Shown here: one piece after another, positions 13,401-21,284 of the stretch
Layout of the letters: each line of letters begins with the position of its first letter
Position numbering within the stretch: position 1 is the stretch's first letter
NCBI GenBank assembly: GCA_027040585.1
Contig: JALULU010000279.1
Location: 1 to 24,177 of the forward strand
DNA: 24,177 bases
Direction: 5' to 3'
Origin: Acidobacteriota bacterium
GTDB lineage: Bacteria > Acidobacteriota > JAAYUB01 > JAMOQF01
Notes under the pieces: generated by a model
Seen by the model: only the letters and a program-made list of their open reading frames with translations
What the model was told of the DNA's origin: nothing
Database searches by the model: none
Program-made: the position numbers and the translations under genes

Positions 13401-15417
13401 TTGCAGCCATTGCTGCCCCTGGAGGATCACTCCAGACAAGTGTTATTTTAAGTGGTTCATTACTTCCCGAATTAGTAGAAAAAGCAAAATCCCTTTCCTC
13501 GCCAGTTGTTATACCCTGAGCATTTCTATAGTCCCAACAGAGGAGTTTCCTTGAATCTCCATTAAAGTAGAGTGCATTATCAAGTGTAATCCTTCCCCAA
13601 CCCTGTCCATTGCTTGGGGCATCCTCTTTTGTATTCATTTTTCCACCTGTATTAATGCCTGTCATATTCTGACAAGAATTTATTAACACAGCCTTAACGA
13701 GTGCTGCCGAGGGATCAAAACTATCGTTTGAATTTTCACTTCCTGTTGGATAAAAGCCCTCATCAAAATAGCATCTAACAAGTGCTGCAAGCCCTGCAGC
13801 AGTCGGTGTTGCCATACTTGTTCCACTCATTACTTGGGTTGCACATTGACTAGCACCATAAGCTGAAACTATTTGGTATCCTGGAGCACTAACATCTGGC
13901 TTAATCCTTCCATCAGCAGCAGGTCCTTTGCTTGAAAAATAAGCCATATCCTTTGCACCTGTTGAACCATTTTTAGTGGCACCAACAATTACAGCATCTT
14001 TAGCATTTCCTTCATAGTCAAGAGTCCTACCATTAGGACCTGAATTACCTGCAGCAAAGAAAACAAGAAAATCCTCATTTCTATACGTAAAAAGATCAGT
14101 TGTAACACACCCTTGCTCATAATAAGCACCCGTTCCAGATTGTGTCGAACCTCCCCAGCTGTTTGAAGAAAGCCTTGCGCCAGCATTGTACTCCTGTTGC
14201 CATAAATTTAAATATGGATAGGGTAAGTTTAGAGCCTCACCACCCTCAGGGCTACCAGCATCTTCAAACACAATCTTTGCAAGGGGGGCCATTCCATCAC
14301 CTGAATCGTGACCCGGGTCTGATGTGGTTGCAGGAGTTGCGATGTTATCGCCACCTACACTTCCACAGACGTGAGTTCCATGGTAAGGGTCATTATCTCC
14401 AAATTCAGCCCCTGATAAAACATTGTAACCTATTATTTTCCTGTAACTTGTATTTACTGTAATATTTCCTGGGGGATCAACCTGTGTATAACTGTTTGCA
14501 ATTGGGTCATCTCCCTGTGCATTTATAAAAAAACAGCTATCTGTTCTTACACCACTATCTGCAACAGCAACAATTTCTCCCTGACCCATTATTCCGTGGT
14601 CAAAAACTGGAGTTGCTTTTGTATCCATATCCCCACTTTGACAAACCCAAATTGAGTTGTTATTTTTAAGGTAAACTTTATGGTATACCTCTAAATAGCT
14701 TACACTTTCACTGTTAGAAAGAAAATCAATTAAATTTTTTAAATTTTTATAGGATATTTTAACTAAAAAGGCGTGATCATCTGTAATTTTAAACCCAAAG
14801 GAGGGATCACTAATAAAGCTATTTGAAAGGGAATTTATTACATCTGCTACGCTTTTTCCATTAAAAAGGATTACAGCAAGTTCCGGAACTTTAGTTTCAA
14901 ATGGATTAATTTTTGAAACAATGTAATTTGCAAGTTCTGGAGAGAGCTTATATCCAGGTTGAAAATCTCCAACCCATCTAACTTCATCAAGTCCCTTAAC
15001 CTTATCGATTAAATTGGAATCCATTTCAACCAAAAATCCATTATTTGGTATGTACTCTAAAATTTTAACACCAAGTCTCTTAAGAGACATTCTGTCATAC
15101 AGCGTGATATTATTTTTAAACTGGATGATATAATGTTTTTTACCAACAGGAGCAAATTTTAATCTATTTGGAACGAGATTACTGAGATCAACTTCACCAT
15201 CTCTAATGGGGTCAAAAATGGCATTCTTTAAAAGAATTAAATTTTTGTCATTTGAAGCCTTTTGAAAAAAAGTTGTATTTCCCATTACCGATTTATTTAA
15301 ATAGGGAAAAACTACTGGCCTATTCAAATTAACATTGGCATTGTTTGCCGAAAAGAGAAAAACCACGAAAAAGAAAATCATTAAAAGAAAAATTAAAAAT
15401 CGCTTTTTTAAAAGCAT
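10468..15417 (-). CDS. Large secreted S8 (subtilisin-like) serine protease with C-terminal beta-domain repeats
   Basis: This 1649-residue protein starts at the ATG at 15417, preceded by GGAGGTG at 6-nt spacing; a TTG at 15432 lies inside that site and is not the start. A signal peptide (residues 1 to about 24, KKRF plus a long hydrophobic run) directs export. A propeptide-like region follows (HYIIQFKNNITLYDR, FLVEMDSN). The S8 domain has Asp287 (VAVADSG), His346 (HGTHVCG), Asn458 (AAGNSGPNG) and Ser534 (SGTSMATP), so the triad and oxyanion residue are complete. Then come a jelly-roll domain (about 624-760, LVNDLDLELVAPDGT), an Ig/CARDB-like domain (766-876), a NIDO-like region (about 1018-1162) and four related repeats of about 90 residues (1218-1634). 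The prodomain style and jelly-roll resemble KP-43-type alkaline proteases. It probably degrades extracellular protein. No sorting anchor is visible at the C-terminus. Confidence 0.93.
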   Translation of the reverse strand: MLLKKRFLIFLLMIFFFVVFLFSANNANVNLNRPVVFPYLNKSVMGNTTFFQKASNDKNLILLKNAIFDPIRDGEVDLSNLVPNRLKFAPVGKKHYIIQFKNNITLYDRMSLKRLGVKILEYIPNNGFLVEMDSNLIDKVKGLDEVRWVGDFQPGYKLSPELANYIVSKINPFETKVPELAVILFNGKSVADVINSLSNSFISDPSFGFKITDDHAFLVKISYKNLKNLIDFLSNSESVSYLEVYHKVYLKNNNSIWVCQSGDMDTKATPVFDHGIMGQGEIVAVADSGVRTDSCFFINAQGDDPIANSYTQVDPPGNITVNTSYRKIIGYNVLSGAEFGDNDPYHGTHVCGSVGGDNIATPATTSDPGHDSGDGMAPLAKIVFEDAGSPEGGEALNLPYPYLNLWQQEYNAGARLSSNSWGGSTQSGTGAYYEQGCVTTDLFTYRNEDFLVFFAAGNSGPNGRTLDYEGNAKDAVIVGATKNGSTGAKDMAYFSSKGPAADGRIKPDVSAPGYQIVSAYGASQCATQVMSGTSMATPTAAGLAALVRCYFDEGFYPTGSENSNDSFDPSAALVKAVLINSCQNMTGINTGGKMNTKEDAPSNGQGWGRITLDNALYFNGDSRKLLCWDYRNAQGITTGEERDFAFSTNSGSNEPLKITLVWSDPPGAAMAAKELVNDLDLELVAPDGTIYRGNQWNDQTSGDLKESAQNPTGTDTLNNVEGILIKAPQSGTYTLKVKGTNVPGFGEDFKQGFALVVTGDVSMANALQLNIADLNIDDSNGNNNGILDPGETVNLVISLSNNSSVDASNVNATLSSSSDKVNISTSNAYYGDISAGDTVAPYGSFTLTVDPSVEGGKDLNFTLTITAGGQTFTKNFTLKVAIPDTPPILEELDLAEDEIFTTSDGSSYPTYVTTDLGYKYYDPNLDAKKLYVFFQVNGHDTGTIPYEIDLSTESPQVSEEMKEAWEIYAFMYFASNVGDTVSAYGYIVDSKGNVSDLVQSNSFTYTLGTTPTDLAGLDDDDSIYIPFPNGFTFPFYGKTYSGMYVNSDGNITFNAGYEWQERDPEALLWYEPRIAPLYTDVAKEKGNANEITMETGDDYVKVSWNGVKQWGENGSLGSNTFSVTLKKDGTITFDYGSCSMILYQEGVDGVYYKGVVGLSPGGVDYKVDEVDLSTYTNPITIPVNAPIYEAFTKSDSFDLSNTQLVFKPTSTFTTAQTIYFPVLDYQSGSKNVGYGFVNTNSNPALIKFTAYDTNGNEIAQSDIMQLNPGSQIAYELPSIFPNIADGSVGWIKAESSVSGLKGFFLLEDFSSGSLTGLDGSNGFTQGYSDLIVPEIKNTGNFSTTLYVVNLSGSSQDVTLKGYDENGSVGTTTVTIPANGSYINTIDQIFGQGFDGYVEISGSGNLIANALVRDGSASISSVNGVNVSSGNTKLYAPHTVYWQDQYYTTLFLVNTSSSNASVNVIFHNEDGTTSGSPLSYTIPANGIKILTNADIGLDTSVEKSLGWVEVDSDQPLIGALEFGCPTDDHYRATLPLQTAGMTDLYFSQVANGIVGSVKFWTGLALVNPNDSKVTVNIEVYGSDGKLYGKTGNITVNSNAKLIALLSQFQNLTHLLGQSSGYIHVTSDSPVFAFELFGNDALDFISSVSAQ

Positions 15418-15456
15418 AAAAAACACCTCCAAAATTTTTTTAAAATTCTAACACTT

Positions 15457-16803
15457 TTATTTCAATTCTTCACTTATTTTTTTTATAAGAAAATTTATAT
15501 CTTCGTTGCATTTCAACATTTCTTTATTACCTTCAATAACTATTCTTAAATACTTCTCTGTTCCTGAATATCTTACAACTATTCTGAAGTTTTCACTAAA
15601 ATTTCTCCTTAACCACATTTTTAGATTTTTAACTGACTTTAAAGTTTCTAAATCTTTTTTTTCATTATATGGAATGTTGTATTTTAAAAGTGAGGTTTCG
15701 TAAAAATCACCTGCCAATTCTTTAAGTGAAGGATCTCCATTTTCTAAAATGGTACACAAAAACAAAAAGGACAACAACCCATCACCAGTTGGGAGATAGT
15801 CTCTTAAGATAATATGTCCCGACTCCTCCCCACCAAGAATCACACCATTTTCCTTCATTAAATAATAAACATTTCTATCCCCAACATCACTCCTAAGTAG
15901 TTTTATTCCCCTTTTTTTGAGTGAGAGTTCTAAGCCAAGTCCACTTAAAATAGTTCCACAAACTGTATTATTATTTAATTTTCCATTCTTTTTTAAATAA
16001 TTTGCAAATATATAAATCAAATAATCTCCATTATAAATTTTTTCACCGTCACAAACTAACAACCTATCCCCATCTCCATCAAAGGAAATGCCATAGTCAA
16101 AATTTAATTCCTTTACTCTTTTTATAATAGCATCTGGGTGTGTTGCACCACACTCTTTATTTATGTTTTTTCCGTCAAATGTATGAAAAAAAATTTTTAA
16201 ATTTGAAAATTTCTCAAATATCTCGGGAACAATTACAGACAAACTCCCATTTGCAAGGTCAAAAGCAATTTTATATTCTCTCAAAAAATTATTTGACAAG
16301 ATTAAAAAATTTTCTGTCAACCAGTCAGTATAAATTTTTCTGAAATATTCAGCATTTGAAAATAGCAAATTTTCATCCAATTTTAACTTAAACTCACTTC
16401 TTTTGGGAAATTTAAATTGGGATAAAAAATTTTCTATTTCAATTTCTTCTTCCCTACTGAGTTTTTCACCATTTGAATTAAAAAATTTAATACCATTGTA
16501 AGAATAGGGATTATGAGAAGCGGTTATCATAATTCCAAGATCAAACTTTTTAGTTTTAGTTAAAAAAGAAACTGCGGGTGTACTTAAATAACCAGCAGAA
16601 ACACAATTTAATGAAAGCTTTTTACACTCATTTAAAATTAATGTAGCTATTTGAAGAGAGGAATCTCTTGTGTCAAACCCTAAAATCATATTTTTATTAT
16701 TTTTACTAAAAAAAGAAAGTGTTTTGCTTAAAATTTCAGGTATTAATGGAAATTCACCGGGAATTTGCCTTATGCCATCTGTTCCAAATATTTTAAATGC
16801 CAT
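15457..16803 (-). CDS. glmM: Phosphoglucosamine mutase
   Basis: GlmM converts glucosamine-6-phosphate to glucosamine-1-phosphate on the way to UDP-GlcNAc and peptidoglycan. The 448-residue protein starts with FGTDGIR (6-12). It has the phosphoserine loop ITASHNPYSYNG (Ser96), the metal loop DGDGDR (242-247), the sugar loop GGEESGH and the phosphate-binding RYSGTE (411-416). These place it in the alpha-D-phosphohexomutase family. The glmM assignment rests on the TASHNP/EESGH pattern and on its position after cdaA-cdaR, a known conserved trio. Its ATG overlaps the cdaR stop by one base (TAATG). In bacteria with this trio GlmM can restrain the c-di-AMP cyclase. A phosphomannomutase-like specificity is less likely. 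Confidence 0.92.
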   Translation of the reverse strand: MAFKIFGTDGIRQIPGEFPLIPEILSKTLSFFSKNNKNMILGFDTRDSSLQIATLILNECKKLSLNCVSAGYLSTPAVSFLTKTKKFDLGIMITASHNPYSYNGIKFFNSNGEKLSREEEIEIENFLSQFKFPKRSEFKLKLDENLLFSNAEYFRKIYTDWLTENFLILSNNFLREYKIAFDLANGSLSVIVPEIFEKFSNLKIFFHTFDGKNINKECGATHPDAIIKRVKELNFDYGISFDGDGDRLLVCDGEKIYNGDYLIYIFANYLKKNGKLNNNTVCGTILSGLGLELSLKKRGIKLLRSDVGDRNVYYLMKENGVILGGEESGHIILRDYLPTGDGLLSFLFLCTILENGDPSLKELAGDFYETSLLKYNIPYNEKKDLETLKSVKNLKMWLRRNFSENFRIVVRYSGTEKYLRIVIEGNKEMLKCNEDINFLIKKISEELK

Positions 16804-17747
16804 TAGTATAACTTTACCCTAACTTTTTGAGGAAAAATTTTATCGACAACTACTCTATTGGAAAACTTCTTGCAAAAACCCTTTAATTTAACATATACAT
16901 ACTTTCTATAAACCTTGACAGAAGATAAATCCGCAATTACGTCCACATCTGTTTTCTCAATTTTTCCTTTAAGTGAAATTGGAATTTTTAAAAGTGCATC
17001 TACATATAATCTATTAACCCTATATCTTCTTTTACTATTAATGAATTTTATCCTTATATTTCTGAAATATTTAGAAAATTTCTTTTCCTCTATCTTAAAA
17101 ATTACCTTAACCTTACCGCTATCAACAAAGTTGATATATTTTGAATTTATAACCACATTTACATTGTCCCTCTCGAGACTATTCTTAAGACCTTCAATAT
17201 CAATTGTTTCAGTAAAAACTGACTTGACCTTAAAAACTTTTGAAGAAGGTCCCTCAACTTCAATAGACTTAGGAGATACAAAAATATTTGTTATCTCATA
17301 GCCTCTTGCTGGTATACCACTATACCTCACAACAACAGGTACTTTCTTTCTCTCTAATTTCTCAAGTTTTAAAGCAATTGTAGAAGGTCTTATATTTATA
17401 ACCTCAACTCCCGTTGGAAGATTTAAATTCTTTTTTGAAAGGTTAAAGACCTTATCCCCAGGTAAACTATTTTTAAGATCCAGTGTAACTGTTAAATTTT
17501 TTGCAAAGTCCTTAGGGGCAAGTGGTGTGGATTTTAGCTGAACAAGTACGCTTTTAACATAATCGCTTGAAATTCCTAAATTTTGAGGTTTATTGACTAT
17601 AACAACTGGAGCCTCTACTATCTTTTCAACACCCTGTGCACTACTTAAAACAAACCATAAAACAAGTGCAAGTAAAAGAGAAATCACCTTTAGTGCAAAA
17701 TTTTTAAAAACTAAATCCTTTAAAAATGAAAATATAGAAAAATACAT
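16803..17747 (-). CDS. cdaR: CdaR/YbbR-domain regulator of the c-di-AMP cyclase
   Basis: The 314-residue product has one N-terminal membrane helix (about residues 18-35, ALKVISLLLALVLWFVLSS), a hallmark of YbbR proteins. The rest is extracytoplasmic, made of repeated YbbR beta domains with the family pattern of VxNxPxNL near residues 50-58 and VxVEGPxSKV near 152-161. CdaR binds CdaA in the membrane and adjusts its activity in characterised bacteria. It starts directly after the cdaA stop (TAGATG) and overlaps glmM by 1 nt, so the three are tightly coupled. Sequence conservation in this family is low; context supports the call. Confidence 0.88.
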   Translation of the reverse strand: MYFSIFSFLKDLVFKNFALKVISLLLALVLWFVLSSAQGVEKIVEAPVVIVNKPQNLGISSDYVKSVLVQLKSTPLAPKDFAKNLTVTLDLKNSLPGDKVFNLSKKNLNLPTGVEVINIRPSTIALKLEKLERKKVPVVVRYSGIPARGYEITNIFVSPKSIEVEGPSSKVFKVKSVFTETIDIEGLKNSLERDNVNVVINSKYINFVDSGKVKVIFKIEEKKFSKYFRNIRIKFINSKRRYRVNRLYVDALLKIPISLKGKIEKTDVDVIADLSSVKVYRKYVYVKLKGFCKKFSNRVVVDKIFPQKVRVKLY

Positions 17748-18572
17748 CTATTTTTTATTCCTTGTAAAATTAAATTTAAGTAGATTTTTCTTCTCCCCTA
17801 TGGAGAGTTCCTTGGTCAAAACATCCTTTAATTTTTCTCCATCTAACTTTCTCTGCATATTTCCGTCAATTACGACAGAAATTGTCCCAGTTTCCTCAGA
17901 AACAACAACAGCAATGGCATCACTATCTTCAGTAATACCAATGGCAGCTCTGTGCCTCGTTCCAAATTCTTTACTTAAATATGGATCAAGTGTAAGTGGT
18001 AAAAAACATGCTGCAGCAGCTATTTTATCTCCATTAATTATAACAGCCCCGTCGTGAAGTGGGGTCTCAGGGTAAAAAATTGTAACCAAAAGGTCATAAC
18101 TTAATTTAGCATCTAAAATAATTCCATTTTCCATAAAGTTTTTAAGCCCTATTTTCCTTTCAATGACTATTAAAGCACCTATTTTTTTTGAAGAAAGAGT
18201 GGTTACAGCAAGTACAATTTCATCTATCTTGGAAATGCCACCAGTCGAAATAATGGGATCTATGAACCCCCTTGTACCAATATTTGCAAGGATTTTTCTA
18301 ATTTCATTTTGGTATAAAACAATAATGGCAAAAACAACATAGGTCATAAAATTTGAAAGAAACCACTGAATAATCTTTAGATGAAATTCCTTTGAAATAT
18401 AGAAAAAAACAACAATAAAAAGTATTCCAAAAGCCATTTGAGCGGCTCTTGTACCTTTAATTAAAATTAAAATTCTATAAATTATAAAAGCTGTTATAAA
18501 GATATCTATAAAATCAAAGATGGTAAAAGTGGGAATCTTCAGATATTTTGTTAGTTCTAATAAAACAATCAT
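17748..18572 (-). CDS. cdaA: Diadenylate cyclase (c-di-AMP synthase), membrane type
   Basis: CdaA makes cyclic di-AMP from two ATP. The 274-residue protein has three N-terminal membrane helices (about 18-38, 44-60 and 68-88) and a cytoplasmic DAC domain. Both catalytic signatures are intact: DGA at 174-176 (PLHDGAVII) and RHR at 206-208 (EFGTRHRAAIG). This matches the CdaA class, not DisA or CdaS. It begins 1 nt after folP and runs directly into cdaR. c-di-AMP controls potassium and osmolyte transport and envelope stress in known systems. No c-di-AMP phosphodiesterase or receptor is visible in the window. Confidence 0.97.
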   Translation of the reverse strand: MIVLLELTKYLKIPTFTIFDFIDIFITAFIIYRILILIKGTRAAQMAFGILFIVVFFYISKEFHLKIIQWFLSNFMTYVVFAIIVLYQNEIRKILANIGTRGFIDPIISTGGISKIDEIVLAVTTLSSKKIGALIVIERKIGLKNFMENGIILDAKLSYDLLVTIFYPETPLHDGAVIINGDKIAAAACFLPLTLDPYLSKEFGTRHRAAIGITEDSDAIAVVVSEETGTISVVIDGNMQRKLDGEKLKDVLTKELSIGEKKNLLKFNFTRNKK

Positions 18573-18573
18573 T

Positions 18574-19392
18574 TCACATGTCCATAAGTTTATAAAAAAC
18601 CTTTAACGCATCTAAATTTTCTTTAACATCGTGAACTCTAAAAATATTGGCACCCTTCAAAAGCGAAAATAAATTTGCAGAAATAGTGCCTGGCAATCTC
18701 TCAGGGATATCTCTATTTAAAAAATTTCCAATAAAAGATTTCTTCGAAACCCCAATTAAAATGGGGCAATCATATTTTTTAAACTTATCTAAATTCTTCA
18801 AAATTTCAAAATTTTCCTCAACATTTTTACCAAAGCCAATACCGGGATCTAAGATCAATCTATTTTTAAGTTCTTTAATTGAAATTAACTTTTCAAAAAA
18901 AGATTCAAGCTCTTTAACAATATCATCAGAGGGTGGCAATTTATGCATATATTCTGGTTCTCCCCTCATATGCATTACCACAAAAGCAGCGCTACTATTT
19001 ATAGCAAGATTTAACATTCTTTCATCTTTTAATCCAGATATATCGTTAATAATATCCGCACCTTCTTCTATAGCTATTCTTGCGACTTCATATTTTCTGG
19101 TATCTACAGAAATTGGTATATCTAAATCTTTTACCAATCTTTTTAAAACTGGTAATATTCTATCTAATTCTTCATTAACTGAAATGGCCTTAGATCCCGG
19201 TCTTGTGGACTCTCCACCTACATCAATTATATCAGCCCCTTCTTGTACAATTTTGAAAGCTTTTTCAACAGCTCTTTCCGGAGACAAATAAAGACCACCA
19301 TCCGAAAAAGAATCTGGGGTTATGTTTAAAATCCCCATCACAAGAGGCCTATCTAAAATATACTCCCCTTTAGGGAGCAATAGTTTCTTCAT
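18574..19392 (-). CDS. folP: Dihydropteroate synthase
   Basis: FolP condenses p-aminobenzoate with dihydropterin pyrophosphate in folate synthesis and is the sulfonamide target. All family motifs are present: MGILNITPDSFSDGG near the start, GADIIDVGGESTRPGS, ISVDTRK, IINDISGLKDE, VVMHMRG, LILDPGIGFGKN, IGVSKKSFIG and the terminal FRVHDVKENLDAL. The start taken is ATG at 19392 (272 residues), because AAGGA lies 7 nt upstream; a TTG one codon earlier is too close to that site. It overlaps the 3' end of ftsH by 23 nt, and cdaA follows after a 1-nt gap. Confidence 0.97.
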   Translation of the reverse strand: MKKLLLPKGEYILDRPLVMGILNITPDSFSDGGLYLSPERAVEKAFKIVQEGADIIDVGGESTRPGSKAISVNEELDRILPVLKRLVKDLDIPISVDTRKYEVARIAIEEGADIINDISGLKDERMLNLAINSSAAFVVMHMRGEPEYMHKLPPSDDIVKELESFFEKLISIKELKNRLILDPGIGFGKNVEENFEILKNLDKFKKYDCPILIGVSKKSFIGNFLNRDIPERLPGTISANLFSLLKGANIFRVHDVKENLDALKVFYKLMDM

Positions 19393-21250
19393 CAATTTGT
19401 CCTTCTAAATTACCTCTCTTTCCATTTTTTTCTTTTGTCTTATTTCTTATTCCTTTCCCCTCAAACAATCTATAAATATCCTCTCCTTCTAAAGATTCAT
19501 GTTCCAATAGTGCATTTGCCAGTTTTTCAAGTTTTTCCCTTTTCTCTATTACAATCCTTTTAGCATCCTCATATCCATTTAAAACTATCTTTCTGACCTC
19601 TTCATCAATTAACTCAGCTGTTTTTTCACTATAATCTTTATGCTGAGCAAGTTCCTTACCTAAAAATATCATTTCCTCTTTCTTCCCAAAAGTAAGAGGA
19701 CCCAATTCATCACTCATGCCCCAGGCACACACCATCTTCCTTGCAAGGTCAGTTGCTCTTTCAATATCATTTGCAGCACCTGTTGTCATACTGCCAAATG
19801 TGATTTCTTCAGCAACCCTTCCACCCATTAACACCTTTATTTCAGACTCAAGATATCCTCTATCGTAGTTATACCTGTCATCCTGTGGCAATTGCTGTGT
19901 AACACCTAAAGCCATTCCACGTGGAATAATTGTAACCTTATGTATTGGATCAGTATTTGGCAAAGACAATGCTACAAGGGTATGGCCTGCCTCATGATAG
20001 GCTATTATCTTCTTTTCTTTATCATTTAATGCAAGGGATTTTCTCTCCTTTCCCATTAGAACTTTATCTTTCGCTATCTCAAAATCTTCCATAGCAACAC
20101 ACTCCTTACCCTTTCCCGCTGCAAGAAGTGCAGCCTCATTTACCAGATTTGCTATTTGCGCTCCAGAAAATCCTGGAGTCGATCTTGAGAGGATTTCAAG
20201 GTCAACGTCATCACACATTGGAGTATTCTTGGTGTGCACCTTAAAAATTCCAAGCCTACCCTTTACATCAGGCAAGTTAACAACGACTTGCCTGTCAAAT
20301 CTTCCAGGCCTTAAAAGGGCAGGATCAAGAACATCCGGTCTATTAGTTGCAGCAATTAAAATAACACCTTCATTTGACTCAATTCCATCCATTTCAACAA
20401 GTAATTGGTTTAATGTCTGCTCCCTTTCATCGTGCCCGCCTCCAAGTCCAGCACCTCTATGCCTTCCAACGGCATCAATTTCATCTATAAAAATTATACA
20501 CGGGGCATTTTTCTTACCCTGGTCAAAAAGATCCCTCACCCTTGAAGCTCCAACTCCAACAAACATTTCAACAAATTCCGAGCCACTTATGGAAAAAAAG
20601 GGAACCCCTGCTTCCCCTGCTACTGCTCTGGCAAGTAGCGTCTTACCAGTCCCGGGAGGTCCAACAAGCAAAACTCCCTTAGGTATTCTTCCGCCAAGCT
20701 TTTGAAATTTAAATGGTTCTTTCAAAAACTCCACGATTTCTTCCAATTCTTCAACCGCTTCTTCAACACCTGCAACATCTTTAAAGGTTACTTTTTTCTG
20801 CGAAGGGCTTAAAAGTTTTGCCTTGCTTTTACCAAAATTAAAAGCCGCTTTACTTCCCCCACCTTGCATAAACCTTATCATTAAAAGCCCCAACCCCACA
20901 CCTATGACAATTACTAAAATTAACGTAAATATATTTGAAAACCAATCTTCTTTATCTGGTCTATCAACAATTACAACTGCGCCCTTTGTTATTAATTTAT
21001 CAGCTAATTTACCCACAGAACTTTCTGGAACTATTGTGGAAAATTTCTTTTTGTTTTTTAATTTTCCTGTAACATTAAATTGCTCAAACTCAGCACTTGC
21101 CACTTCACCTGAATTCACCTTTTTTATAAAATCACTATATTTGAGCTCAACAACAGGTCCATTTTTCACGCTCTCTGCTATTTGATAAATAACTATCATA
21201 ATTAAAAATAAGCCTACCCATAGCAATATACTTTTAACAATGTTATTCAA
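19370..21250 (-). CDS. ftsH: ATP-dependent zinc metalloprotease FtsH
   Basis: FtsH is a membrane-anchored AAA+ hexamer that degrades misfolded membrane and regulatory proteins. It has two membrane helices (about residues 6-24 and 106-127) flanking a periplasmic domain. Walker A GPPGTGKT is at 197-204 and Walker B IIFIDE at 252-257. The second region of homology is ATNRPDVLDPALLRPGRFDR, and the zinc site HEAGH is at 419-423. The start is taken as TTG at 21250 (626 residues), because GGAGG lies 5 nt upstream. A longer reading from a TTG at 21262 would begin inside that ribosome-binding site. The C-terminus overlaps folP. Its place after tilS-hpt is widely conserved. Confidence 0.96.
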   Translation of the reverse strand: MNNIVKSILLWVGLFLIMIVIYQIAESVKNGPVVELKYSDFIKKVNSGEVASAEFEQFNVTGKLKNKKKFSTIVPESSVGKLADKLITKGAVVIVDRPDKEDWFSNIFTLILVIVIGVGLGLLMIRFMQGGGSKAAFNFGKSKAKLLSPSQKKVTFKDVAGVEEAVEELEEIVEFLKEPFKFQKLGGRIPKGVLLVGPPGTGKTLLARAVAGEAGVPFFSISGSEFVEMFVGVGASRVRDLFDQGKKNAPCIIFIDEIDAVGRHRGAGLGGGHDEREQTLNQLLVEMDGIESNEGVILIAATNRPDVLDPALLRPGRFDRQVVVNLPDVKGRLGIFKVHTKNTPMCDDVDLEILSRSTPGFSGAQIANLVNEAALLAAGKGKECVAMEDFEIAKDKVLMGKERKSLALNDKEKKIIAYHEAGHTLVALSLPNTDPIHKVTIIPRGMALGVTQQLPQDDRYNYDRGYLESEIKVLMGGRVAEEITFGSMTTGAANDIERATDLARKMVCAWGMSDELGPLTFGKKEEMIFLGKELAQHKDYSEKTAELIDEEVRKIVLNGYEDAKRIVIEKREKLEKLANALLEHESLEGEDIYRLFEGKGIRNKTKEKNGKRGNLEGQIDEETIAP

Positions 21251-21284
21251 TCCAACCTCCAAAAAAGGAAAAATTAAATGAAAT

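Noticed and set aside
13269..14462. Several frames on both strands inside the subtilase gene
   Set aside because: They have no family resemblance and lie fully within the well-supported protease frame, including over its catalytic Asn and His region.
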